Positions 1 through 6,426 of a DNA stretch of 21,896 nucleotides are shown here, piece after piece (position 1 is the first letter of the stretch; each line of letters starts with the position of its first letter). The stretch is from positions 1-21,896 of the IMG/VR virus record IMGVR_UViG_3300012920_000321. One strand, written 5' to 3'. The position numbers and the translations under genes were made by a program. This DNA is from a virus. The notes under the pieces were generated by a model, which was not told the DNA's origin, did no database searches, and was given only the letters and a program-made list of their open reading frames with translations.

Positions 1-2
1 AT

Positions 3-101
3 AAACCAAAGATGGTGATCTGCCGTTTACATCAACTGCCAGAGCATCGTCAATGGCGAAACGCATGGCAAATTAGAGAAGATATAGAACTAGCAGCATA
101 G
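3..101 (+). CDS. 3' end of an unidentified phage gene (partial)
   Basis: An open frame runs in from the left edge and stops at TAG 99-101, giving a 32-residue C-terminal tail that ends REDIELAA. The tail is rich in Arg, His, Gln and Trp (HQLPEHRQWRNAW). The stop overlaps the AGGAG ribosome-binding site of the next gene, which starts at 110; this is the tight packing seen throughout the window and the main reason for choosing this frame. The frame starting at base 2 also looks protein-like after its TAA at 2-4 (DGDLPFTSTARASSMAKRMAN, stop at 74-76), but that TAA prevents it from being the end of a longer gene. Only a fragment is visible and no function is assigned. Confidence 0.4.
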   Translation, partial: KPKMVICRLHQLPEHRQWRNAWQIREDIELAA

Positions 102-109
102 GAGATAAT

Positions 110-481
110 ATGACAAGTTTTATTGTAGATAAGGATGGCAGCCAGATTGATGCATCAACAGTTTCATCAAAGCCATCAGACCGACATTTTAGAAATGCTT
201 GGGCAATTTCTGGTAAAGTTATTTCTGAAGACATGACTAAGGCTAAAGAAATATTTAAAGATAAGATAAGGGAAGTAAGAAAACCTTTATTAGAAGCTGA
301 AGATGTTGTGTACATGAAAGCAATGGAAGCGGACGATAGTTCTGCTAAGACTGCAAGTGTCAATAAGAAAACTGCATTAAGAAATGCACCTGCAGCAAGT
401 GCAATAACCAATGCAACAACAATAGCTGAATTAAAAGCAGCGTGGGATACGTCTGTACTTGGTGATAGCCCTTACGCATAA
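110..481 (+). CDS. small conserved accessory protein next to tail-fibre genes
   Basis: This 123-residue protein begins with MTSFIVDKDGSQIDAS and continues with a RNAW segment and a helical stretch MTKAKEIFKDKIREVRKPLL (about residues 43-62). It ends with a helical AELKAAWDTSVLG segment near the C-terminus. The layout resembles small proteins that accompany tail-fibre genes in marine phages, where helical tails of this kind suggest a chaperone or assembly partner; that role is inference. The start is supported by AGGAG about 6 bases upstream, and the stop TAA 479-481 touches the ribosome-binding site of the next gene. It probably lies in one transcription unit with the downstream fibre genes. 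No catalytic motif, signal peptide or membrane segment is visible. Confidence 0.7.
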   Translation: MTSFIVDKDGSQIDASTVSSKPSDRHFRNAWAISGKVISEDMTKAKEIFKDKIREVRKPLLEAEDVVYMKAMEADDSSAKTASVNKKTALRNAPAASAITNATTIAELKAAWDTSVLGDSPYA

Positions 482-491
482 GGAGTAAACT

Positions 492-1151
492 ATGGCTTTA
501 ACTAAAGTAAGAGGTTCAGGTATTGATGCTGACGGACAAGAGGTAATTCTTGATGCTGATGCCGACACTTCTATTACTGCCGACACTGATGATACTATAA
601 ATTTTAAAGTTGGTGGTTCTGACAGGCTTACTATAAATAGTAGTGGTGACATAGATGTTGAAACAGGTGATATATTTTTTTCAAGTTCAGGTAAAGGCAT
701 CAATTTAGGTGTAACATCAAACACAGATGCTAACACATTAGACGACTACGAAGAAGGCACTTTTACTTTTGGTTCGAACGCAAATATTGGGTTTGTAAGT
801 AATAGTAATGTGGGTAAATATACTAAAATTGGTCGTATGGTTCATTTACAATATCATATAGATATATCTTCTGTTTCAAGTACAAATCATTTTTATATGA
901 GTGGTATGCCGTTTACTTCTGGTTCGGCTACTTCAAATACATATAATGGTGACAGTACAGGCACTTGTATGATTTATAATATTAACACTTATTGGAGTGG
1001 TTCTCAATTTTGTTCTTATATAAGTACAGGTTCAACTAATATGTATTTTTACGAAACATATGATAATTCAAATTGGTCAATAGTAACTAATAGCAGAATT
1101 TTAAGTAGTTCTGAACTATTTGTAAGTCATACATATTTTACGGACTCATAA
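492..1151 (+). CDS. short tail-fibre / virion adhesin protein
   Basis: This is a 219-residue protein. The N-terminal part (about residues 17-60) carries ILDADADTSITADTDDTI and FKVGGSD, a beta-repeat motif common in fibre proteins of marine T4-like phages. A linker containing LDDYEEGTF (about residues 82-90) follows, then a Ser/Thr/Asn/Tyr-rich beta-type C-terminal domain (about 95-219) with GKYTKIGRMVHLQYHIDI, which resembles fibre head domains. Inferred role: part of a distal fibre that contacts the host surface. AAGGAG at 480-485 precedes the start. No peptidase or glycosidase signature is visible. Family assignment as a fibre is fairly secure from the motifs; the position in the virion is unknown. 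Confidence 0.75.
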   Translation: MALTKVRGSGIDADGQEVILDADADTSITADTDDTINFKVGGSDRLTINSSGDIDVETGDIFFSSSGKGINLGVTSNTDANTLDDYEEGTFTFGSNANIGFVSNSNVGKYTKIGRMVHLQYHIDISSVSSTNHFYMSGMPFTSGSATSNTYNGDSTGTCMIYNINTYWSGSQFCSYISTGSTNMYFYETYDNSNWSIVTNSRILSSSELFVSHTYFTDS

Positions 1152-1163
1152 AGGAAAAACAAT

Positions 1164-1478
1164 ATGGCACAAAATGATATAACAAAAGAAATAGAATACG
1201 ATAAAATTGAAGTCGTAAACACATGGAACATACAAGTTCGTCAAGCAACAAAGATTATGGAAGAGCAGGCAGATGGTTCTAAGAAAGAACTAACACGTTC
1301 ATTTCATCGTCATACATTAGTACCATTTCAATCAGAAAAAGATAGTGATGGTAAGTGGACACACACAGCTACAGATTTAAGTAGTGAAGATGCAAAAGTA
1401 AAAGCAATAGCTGAAGTTGCTTGGACAGATGATGTTAAGACAGCATACAAAACATTCATAGAAAGTCAGAGTATATAA
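1164..1478 (+). CDS. small conserved phage protein in fibre cluster
   Basis: This 104-residue, mostly hydrophilic protein begins MAQNDITKEIEYDKIEVV and has a Lys/Glu-rich middle followed by a C-terminal helix-like segment (AKVKAIAEVAWTDDVKTAY). An AAAGGAAAA ribosome-binding site lies just upstream, directly after the preceding stop. Its place between two fibre genes suggests an accessory or assembly function, but no domain is recognised. No membrane segment, signal peptide or cysteine motif is present. Conserved small proteins of this style occur next to fibre genes in marine phages; that is family-level knowledge, not a functional assignment. Confidence 0.65.
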   Translation: MAQNDITKEIEYDKIEVVNTWNIQVRQATKIMEEQADGSKKELTRSFHRHTLVPFQSEKDSDGKWTHTATDLSSEDAKVKAIAEVAWTDDVKTAYKTFIESQSI

Positions 1479-1479
1479 T

Positions 1480-1941
1480 ATGCCATACATAGGAAAAGCA
1501 CCAAACTTTGGAGTAAGAAGTAGATTTGTATATCAAGCTACAGCAGGACAAACATCCTTTAGTGGTTCAGATAGCAATTCATTAACGCTGTCATACAACG
1601 ACAGTCTATACATGGATGTGTATCAGAATGGTGTGTTGTTAAAAGCAGGAACAGACTACACAGCTACAACAGGCACAACAGTCGTACTCGTTGTAGGTGC
1701 AAGTTTAAATGACGTAGTAGAGATGATTGTGTATGATGTATTTAGTGTAAACAATACTTACACTAAAACTGAATCAGATACACGTTATCCTTTTAAAGGC
1801 AACAACAGTATTATAAGATTAAATGGTCAAACTATATCAGCAGACATTACAATAAATAGTGATGAGAATGGTGTAAGTGCAGGTCCTATAACACAGGACA
1901 ATGCCACAGTTACTGTTAATGGTTATTGGAGTATTGTATGA
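1480..1941 (+). CDS. tail-fibre tip protein with 70-residue beta module
   Basis: This is a 153-residue fibre-type protein. Residues 15-85 form a beta module (FVYQATAGQTSFSG, then VYQNGVLL, GTDYTATTG and ending MIVYDVF) that is homologous by eye to two consecutive modules in the large fibre at 15084. A YTKTESDTRY segment follows, of the type found before fibre trimerisation or tip regions. The C-terminus contains SAGPIT and ends VTVNGYWSIV, a common terminal signature of phage fibre proteins. The start lies 1 base after the preceding stop, with no strong Shine-Dalgarno site, so translational coupling is likely. The stop overlaps the next start as ATGA (1938-1941). Likely role: adhesive tip or adaptor at the end of a fibre. 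Confidence 0.75.
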   Translation: MPYIGKAPNFGVRSRFVYQATAGQTSFSGSDSNSLTLSYNDSLYMDVYQNGVLLKAGTDYTATTGTTVVLVVGASLNDVVEMIVYDVFSVNNTYTKTESDTRYPFKGNNSIIRLNGQTISADITINSDENGVSAGPITQDNATVTVNGYWSIV

Positions 1942-2375
1942 CAAGTCAGTTAAATGTAGATACAATCGTAGATAAAGCAGGTAGTGGTGGCACAAATGTT
2001 AAGGTAAACAATAGTTCTACTTATGTTGATGGTTCTAATAAAACCACTAACATGATTAATGCGATTACTAAAGGTTGGATTAATTTTGATTATTCTGCAA
2101 GTTCAACAAGAGATTCCTTAAATGTTTCTTCTACTACGGATAACGCACAAGGCGACCATACATTTACTCATACAAATAATTTTAACAATGAAGGTTATTG
2201 TACTAACTGTACAGGTGGTGGGCATGATTCAACAGATGGGCATTGGGATTATGTTTTAGGAAACTATAATCAAGCTGTAGCAAGTTCAAGAGTGAGAGGA
2301 TTAAGTGTTAATTATACTTCTGCTCTTTCAGATGTTAAAGGTGCAAGTATTTCTTGGAGAGGAGATTTAGCGTAA
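1938..2375 (+). CDS. tandem fibre-tip paralog 1
   Basis: The start is taken at ATG 1938 (MTSQLNVDTIVDKAGSG) rather than the in-frame ATG 12 bases earlier, because 1938 forms an ATGA overlap with the preceding stop and aligns with MASQLKVDTI and MASELRVNTL of the next two genes. The 145-residue protein has a central motif, KGWINFDY then DSLNVSSTTDNAQGD, shared with the two paralogs, and a Gly/His/Cys-containing segment (YCTNCTGGGH) specific to this copy. It ends RGDLA. The motif belongs to a widespread phage fibre class (K-x-W-[VI]-N-[FY] ... S-[LF]-N-V-S-S-x-T-D). Inferred role: distal receptor-contact protein. The CTNC pair could bind metal or form a disulfide; this is speculative. Confidence 0.75.
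   Translation: MTSQLNVDTIVDKAGSGGTNVKVNNSSTYVDGSNKTTNMINAITKGWINFDYSASSTRDSLNVSSTTDNAQGDHTFTHTNNFNNEGYCTNCTGGGHDSTDGHWDYVLGNYNQAVASSRVRGLSVNYTSALSDVKGASISWRGDLA
2361..2371 (+). promoter_or_regulatory. junction repeat copy 1: C-terminal codons doubling as RBS
   Basis: GGAGATTTAGC encodes the end of the Gly-Asp-Leu-Ala tail of the upstream protein. Its GGAG places a Shine-Dalgarno-like site 10 bases before the start at 2375. Identical 11-mers occur at 2813-2823 and 3256-3266. Confidence 0.7.
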
Positions 2376-2827
2376 TGGCAAGTCAACTTAAAGTAGATAC
2401 AATAACAGGTGTAACAACGGCAGGAAGCATTGCTGTTACAGGAGAGGGCAACAGTACAACAACAAACTTGCAAAGTGGCTTGGCAAAGGCGTGGGTTAAT
2501 TATAATCATCATACAGGCCCAACAGTAAGAAAAAGTTTTAACGTATCTTCTATGACAGATACTGCAACAGGTAAATTTCAAGCTAATTGGACAAATTCTT
2601 TTAATGATTATTTATACTGTGCAATTTCAAATCATGCAGATGACAACGAAGCATATGGAAACTATGGTGCTGGTAGTAGAATAAGTTGGTTTAATGGTCA
2701 CTCTATAGAAGAACAGTATCGTCAAAGACCACCATCTTTTGCTCAAGGTTCTACAACAGTAGATGCAAGTGGTGGTTTTACTGATATGAGAACAATTGAA
2801 GGTATGTTTTTAGGAGATTTAGCATAA
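2375..2827 (+). CDS. tandem fibre-tip paralog 2
   Basis: This is a 150-residue protein. The start is set at ATG 2375 (MASQLKVDTITG), which overlaps the preceding stop as TAATG; the longer frame from 2354 adds an MERRFSV leader with no homology to its siblings. The central segment reads KAWVNYNHH, then KSFNVSSMTDTATGK and a W-T-N-S-F-N strand, matching paralogs 1 and 3. The distal part (about residues 70-140) is unrelated in detail to the siblings, with GNYGAGSRISWFNGH. The protein ends LGDLA. Inferred function is a fibre-tip adhesin; conserved ends with a divergent distal region suggest receptor specialisation. Confidence 0.77.
   Translation: MASQLKVDTITGVTTAGSIAVTGEGNSTTTNLQSGLAKAWVNYNHHTGPTVRKSFNVSSMTDTATGKFQANWTNSFNDYLYCAISNHADDNEAYGNYGAGSRISWFNGHSIEEQYRQRPPSFAQGSTTVDASGGFTDMRTIEGMFLGDLA
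2813..2823 (+). promoter_or_regulatory. junction repeat copy 2: C-terminal codons doubling as RBS
   Basis: This is the second copy of GGAGATTTAGC. It encodes Gly-Asp-Leu-Ala at the end of paralog 2 and lies 10 bases (GGAG to ATG) before the start at 2827. Downstream bases TAATGGCAAGT are shared with copy 1, apart from the stop-codon context. Confidence 0.7.
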
Positions 2828-3270
2828 TGGCAAGTGAACTAAGAGTAAATACCTTAAAAGATGCAAGTGGCAATAACTCTGTAGCAACGAGTACAATTTC
2901 AAATGGTGTGTCTAAACATTACGTCAATTATGATGCACAAAATCAAGCAACAGATGATTCATTAAATCAGAGCAGTTTAACAGATGTTGCAACTGGAGAA
3001 TTTTACAGCACATTTACTAGTGCAATGTCTAGTGCGACTGCAAAAGCTCATTATGTATCTGCATTAAACAGTCAAGATGATGGTGCTAATGATACTTCTG
3101 GGACAGTTAGAGCAGGAGTGCATATGAACATTGGTATGTATGATAATCATAGAGTATTAAGTGCTTCAGAAGTTTCATTTTCAAGTGCTTATGGTGCTTA
3201 CACTAGTGGCAATGGAGCAGTTACTGATTTAAGCATGACTTGTTGCATGACATTAGGAGATTTAGCATGA
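2827..3270 (+). CDS. tandem fibre-tip paralog 3
   Basis: This 147-residue protein begins MASELRVNTLKDASGNNS, parallel to its two upstream neighbours. The central segment KHYVNYDAQ followed by DSLNQSSLTDVATGEF matches the paralog motif, with Gln replacing Val in the N-V-S-S position. The distal half is Ser/Ala/Asn-rich, and the protein ends MTLGDLA. The start overlaps the preceding stop (TAATG), and its own stop overlaps the next start (ATGA, 3267-3270). No enzyme motif is seen. Likely a virion surface protein of the same fibre system as paralogs 1 and 2. Confidence 0.77.
   Translation: MASELRVNTLKDASGNNSVATSTISNGVSKHYVNYDAQNQATDDSLNQSSLTDVATGEFYSTFTSAMSSATAKAHYVSALNSQDDGANDTSGTVRAGVHMNIGMYDNHRVLSASEVSFSSAYGAYTSGNGAVTDLSMTCCMTLGDLA
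3256..3266 (+). promoter_or_regulatory. junction repeat copy 3: C-terminal codons doubling as RBS
   Basis: This is the third copy of GGAGATTTAGC. It is followed directly by ATGA, so GGAG lies 7 bases from the start at 3267. It ends paralog 3 and primes translation of the larger fibre protein downstream. Confidence 0.7.
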
Positions 3271-4379
3271 GTAAAGCAGCAGAATTAGCAGCATTTATAG
3301 GTTCTCAAAATTCTTTAGCCAATCGTAATATGATTGGTAATGGTGCGTTTAATATACATCAAAGAAATACAACATTTACTAAAACTGGAAGTGGTGGTGG
3401 TAAAGTAATAGAAAGATGGCGAGAAGACCAATCTAATGTTGGTCAACTATCCGTAGAAGTCACAAGAGCAACAGACTCACCTGATACTTTTCCTGGCAGT
3501 TACTCTTTAAAATGGCAGGCTAAAACTCCTGAAGATAATTTGCATGCAAGTGAACAAACAAGTCTTATTACAAAAATAGAAGGTAAAGATTGTCAAAGAC
3601 TTCTTTATGGAACATCTAGTGCAAAAAATACAACATTGTCTTTTTGGGTTAAGTCAAGTATAGCAGGTACATTTTCCGTAAGAATATATCAAGAAGACGG
3701 AAATGATAATATTTCAAAGCCTTATACAATTAACTCTGCTGACACTTGGGAATACAAAACAATTAATTATCCAGGAAACACAGCTGCAGCTATAGCAGAT
3801 GATAATACAACAGGTCTACAATTAAGTTGGCATATATCTGTAGGTAGTAATAATGTTGGTGGTTCTAATGGTGATGTGTGGTCAGAGTATGCTGATAATA
3901 AATCTGCGTTTGGTCATGTAACAAATACACACATAACAACAGATGAAAGTACATTTCAACTTACTGGAGTGCAGTTTGAATTAGGAGATGTTGCTACACC
4001 TTTTGAGTTGTTGCCAATAGCAGATGATTTAGCTAGATGCCAAAGGTATTTTTACAAATTTTTATCAACTGATATTTATGGCCCGTTAGGAGCAACTGGT
4101 ATGCAGATAAATACTAACGCTTCATCAGGTACTATGTTTCAAGGTATGCACCCAGTAATGATGAGAGCAGCACCATCATTGGCAATAGGAGGAACTTGGA
4201 CTGGTGAGGTAGCTACTGGTGGTATAACTTTTTCATTAGCACAAAGTGTAAGAGTAAATAATTTATTTTGGCAAGTACAAGAAGCAATTCCTACTAGTGG
4301 TGCTAATAATGGTGATGCAGCTATGGTTTATTCTAACAATGATAACGATGCTTTTTTTTCTGGTGATGCAGAATTATAG
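3267..4379 (+). CDS. tail-fibre protein with carbohydrate-binding-like beta domain
   Basis: ATG 3267 (MSKAAELAAFIGSQNSLANR) is chosen because it sits in an ATGA overlap with a good GGAG; the frame upstream to 3240 lies wholly inside the previous gene. The product is 370 residues. Early residues NRNMIGNGAFNIHQRNTTF (about 19-37) are the classic opening of a phage fibre family with a jelly-roll, carbohydrate-binding-module-like domain. FWVKSSIAGTFSVRIYQ and TGVQFELGDVATPFELLP continue that fold (to about residue 250), and DLARCQRYFYKF marks the start of the C-terminal part. The last ~100 residues are a distinct Gly/Ala/Asn-rich tip. Inferred role: host-surface glycan binding. No catalytic acid pair of a glycosidase can be recognised. 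Confidence 0.82.
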   Translation: MSKAAELAAFIGSQNSLANRNMIGNGAFNIHQRNTTFTKTGSGGGKVIERWREDQSNVGQLSVEVTRATDSPDTFPGSYSLKWQAKTPEDNLHASEQTSLITKIEGKDCQRLLYGTSSAKNTTLSFWVKSSIAGTFSVRIYQEDGNDNISKPYTINSADTWEYKTINYPGNTAAAIADDNTTGLQLSWHISVGSNNVGGSNGDVWSEYADNKSAFGHVTNTHITTDESTFQLTGVQFELGDVATPFELLPIADDLARCQRYFYKFLSTDIYGPLGATGMQINTNASSGTMFQGMHPVMMRAAPSLAIGGTWTGEVATGGITFSLAQSVRVNNLFWQVQEAIPTSGANNGDAAMVYSNNDNDAFFSGDAEL

Positions 4380-4387
4380 GAGATTAT

Positions 4388-4573
4388 ATGGATATTAAAT
4401 CAGCAAAATACATAAAAGACACATTAGCAGATGATGGCAGTCATAGTAACATAAGAGTAGTTCTTAATGATAATACAGTTATGGCTGTTCCTATAAATAC
4501 AGAAAACTCAGACTATGTTGAATTAATGAAACAAGTTGATGCTGGTGAATTTACAATAGAAGAAGCTGATTGA
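4388..4573 (+). CDS. small conserved acidic protein
   Basis: This is a 61-residue protein with a beta-rich first half (IRVVLNDNTVMAVPINTEN) and a C-terminal helix ending AGEFTIEEAD. Its pattern, a short variable N-terminus, a 'D-N-T-V-x-x-V-P' strand and a terminal 'G-x-x-I-E-E-A-D', is seen in small proteins beside fibre genes in marine phages. Function is unknown. The start is preceded by TAGGAG directly after the fibre stop. It is the last gene before the late promoter of the neck operon. Confidence 0.7.
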   Translation: MDIKSAKYIKDTLADDGSHSNIRVVLNDNTVMAVPINTENSDYVELMKQVDAGEFTIEEAD

Positions 4574-4588
4574 TAAGATTAAAAATAT

Positions 4589-4596
4589 TATAAATA
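4589..4596 (+). promoter_or_regulatory. T4-type late promoter upstream of gp13
   Basis: TATAAATA matches the T4 late-promoter -10 consensus in full. It is intergenic, between the 61-residue gene and gp13, and ends 28 bases before the gp13 start. T4 late promoters need gp55-type sigma factor and the sliding clamp and lack a -35 element; none is evident here. Confidence 0.75.
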
Positions 4597-4624
4597 GCCA
4601 TAGTATAATTACACGGAGACCTCT

Positions 4625-5380
4625 ATGGCAAACCCAACTTCTCGAGCTACATTAATAGATTATTGTAAACGAAGACTCGGTGATCCTGTTATCGAGATAA
4701 ACGTTGATGTTGATCAACTTGAAGATCGTGTAGATGAAGCTCTACAATATTATCAAGAATATCATCATGATGCCACTATACGTACATATGTTTCTCATCT
4801 TGTAACTTCCACTGATGTAACAAATCAATATATTAGTATAAACGATAATATTATATTCGTTACTCGTATGTTTGCATTATCAAACACTATTAGTGGAAGT
4901 GGTAATTTCTTTGATGTAAAATATCAAATGATGTTAAATGACATGACAGACATTCAAAGATTTGCTGGTGACTTAGCTTACTTTGAACAAATTCAACAAT
5001 ATCTTTCTTTATTAGATATTAAATTAAATGGTCATCCTCAAACTGAATATTCTAGAAAACAAGATAGACTTTACATCTTTGGAGATTTTAAAGATCAAGA
5101 TATTAAAGAAGGTGATTACATAGTATATGAAGCATATCAAATTGTTGATCCAAGTACTCATACTCAGATATTTAATGATATGTGGTTAAAAGAATATACA
5201 ACAGCATTAATTAAACAACAATGGGGACAAAATTTAATTAAGTTTGAAGGAATGCAACTTCCTGGTGGAGTTATGTTAAACGGTAGGCAGATATATGATG
5301 ATGCATCTGGAGACATTGAAGCTCTTCGTGAACGTATTAGATTAGAACATGAAATGCCTCCTAACTTTTTTGTAGGATAG
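4625..5380 (+). CDS. gp13: neck protein gp13 (head completion)
   Basis: This 251-residue protein begins MANPTSRATLIDYCKRRLG, with a helical segment QLEDRVDEALQYYQEYHHD at about 30-48. Both are typical of T4 gp13 homologs; T4 gp13 is about 309 residues and marine homologs are shorter. With gp14 it forms the neck that seals the filled head and gives the docking site for the tail. GGAG at 4615-4618 precedes the start, and a perfect late promoter lies just upstream. The next gene, gp14, starts 1 base after the stop. Gene order 13-14-15-16-17 agrees with T4, which makes the assignment strong. Confidence 0.92.
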   Translation: MANPTSRATLIDYCKRRLGDPVIEINVDVDQLEDRVDEALQYYQEYHHDATIRTYVSHLVTSTDVTNQYISINDNIIFVTRMFALSNTISGSGNFFDVKYQMMLNDMTDIQRFAGDLAYFEQIQQYLSLLDIKLNGHPQTEYSRKQDRLYIFGDFKDQDIKEGDYIVYEAYQIVDPSTHTQIFNDMWLKEYTTALIKQQWGQNLIKFEGMQLPGGVMLNGRQIYDDASGDIEALRERIRLEHEMPPNFFVG

Positions 5381-5381
5381 T

Positions 5382-6278
5382 ATGAGAAATTTTTATTTTT
5401 CTGATAAAGTAAAATCAGAACAAAATTTATACGAAGATATAATCATTGAATCGTTAAAAATTTACGGTCAAGATGTTTACTATCTTCCAAGAGATATTGT
5501 CCAAGAAGATAAAATTTTAGGACACGATATACCTTCCAGATTTAATTCTTCTCACAAAGTTGAAATGTATATTGAAAATATTGAAGGCTTTGATGGAGAA
5601 GGAGATTTATTTACAAGATTTGGTGTAGAGATAAGAGATGAAGCTACTTTTGTTGTTTCTCGTAGAAGATGGGTTCAACAAGTACAAAGAATGGATACTG
5701 AATTAACAAGTGTTCGTCCTAGAGAAGGAGATCTAATATATCTTCCATTATCTAATTCTTTATTTCAAATTATGCATGTTGAACATGAACAACCATTTTA
5801 TCAATTAAACAATCTTCCTGTATTCAAAATGAGATGTCAGTTATTTGAATATAATGATGAAGATTTAGATACTGGTATAGATGTTATTGATAAGATAGAG
5901 CAAGATTTTGCTTACACATATATTTTAAAATTAAATACCACTACAGGATTAATTGAAATAGGTGAGACAGCTACACAAACACTTTCAAGTGGTGTAACTA
6001 TAGCTGGTGAAGTTTCAAAATGGTCTGATTCTGATCAGTTATTACATCTAATACATATTAATACAAGTGATAATAAATATCATACGTACACTGCAGGAGG
6101 GACTGTAGCTATTACTGGAGATCAAGGTAGATTAGCTGATTCATCATTCTCAATTGTAAGTGTAAGTGAGGAAAATAAAATTTCAAGTACTGAACAAAAT
6201 ACAGACTTCAGTCCTTCAAGTTTAAGTTTCCTTGATTTTACTGAAAATAACCCATTTGGAGATCCGGAGAATAATTAA
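5382..6278 (+). CDS. gp14: neck protein gp14 (head completion)
   Basis: This 298-residue protein begins MRNFYFSDKVKSEQNLYEDII. Recognisable gp14 elements are the DVYYLPRDIV stretch (about 30-39), RRRWVQQVQ (about 104-112) and RPREGDLIYLPL (about 120-131), followed by FEYNDEDLDTGI near 175. The C-terminal third (about 190-298) is Ser/Thr-rich and includes a DFTENNPFGDP segment. T4 gp14 is about 256 residues, so this copy is somewhat longer. It joins gp13 in the neck after DNA packaging. Its stop overlaps the following small gene as TAATG, indicating coupled translation. Confidence 0.92.
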   Translation: MRNFYFSDKVKSEQNLYEDIIIESLKIYGQDVYYLPRDIVQEDKILGHDIPSRFNSSHKVEMYIENIEGFDGEGDLFTRFGVEIRDEATFVVSRRRWVQQVQRMDTELTSVRPREGDLIYLPLSNSLFQIMHVEHEQPFYQLNNLPVFKMRCQLFEYNDEDLDTGIDVIDKIEQDFAYTYILKLNTTTGLIEIGETATQTLSSGVTIAGEVSKWSDSDQLLHLIHINTSDNKYHTYTAGGTVAITGDQGRLADSSFSIVSVSEENKISSTEQNTDFSPSSLSFLDFTENNPFGDPENN

Positions 6279-6424
6279 TGAGTGAAGGAGATGTACAAGC
6301 TGGTATACAATTTATTTATCATATGCGGGAGCACTTAGTAGATATAGGTATTGCTACAGTATATGGTTTAATAGTATATGCAATTGTTTTATATATTAAT
6401 AAGAAGATAAAAGGATATGACTAG
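6278..6424 (+). CDS. 48-residue single-pass membrane microprotein
   Basis: ATG 6278 overlaps the gp14 stop (TAATG), and the frame closes at TAG 6422-6424. The product starts MSEGDVQAGIQFIYHMREHL. It has one strongly hydrophobic helix at about residues 22-41 (IGIATVYGLIVYAIVLYI) and ends in a basic tail NKKIKGYD, predicting an N-out or N-in single-span protein with the positive end probably cytoplasmic. It lies exactly between gp14 and gp15, filling the whole gap, so its reality is well supported despite its size. Function is unknown: a holin-like, lysis-modulating or membrane-attached assembly role is possible but unproven. No signal peptidase site is evident. Confidence 0.78.
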   Translation: MSEGDVQAGIQFIYHMREHLVDIGIATVYGLIVYAIVLYINKKIKGYD

Positions 6425-6426
6425 TA

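Noticed and set aside
632-639. TATAAATA octamer inside the gene at 492
   Set aside because: It lies in coding sequence far from any start codon in an AT-rich genome, so chance is the simplest explanation.
2354-2374. Upstream start for paralog 2 giving an MERRFSV leader
   Set aside because: The leader lies wholly inside the previous gene and has no counterpart in the sibling proteins; the ATG at 2375 aligns with their starts.
3240-3266. Upstream start for the fibre gene at 3267
   Set aside because: It lies inside the previous gene, whereas ATG 3267 has a well-spaced GGAG and an ATGA overlap.
4492-4499. TATAAATA octamer inside the 61-residue gene
   Set aside because: It is intragenic, encoding Pro-Ile-Asn-Thr, and a perfect intergenic copy lies closer to gp13 at 4589.
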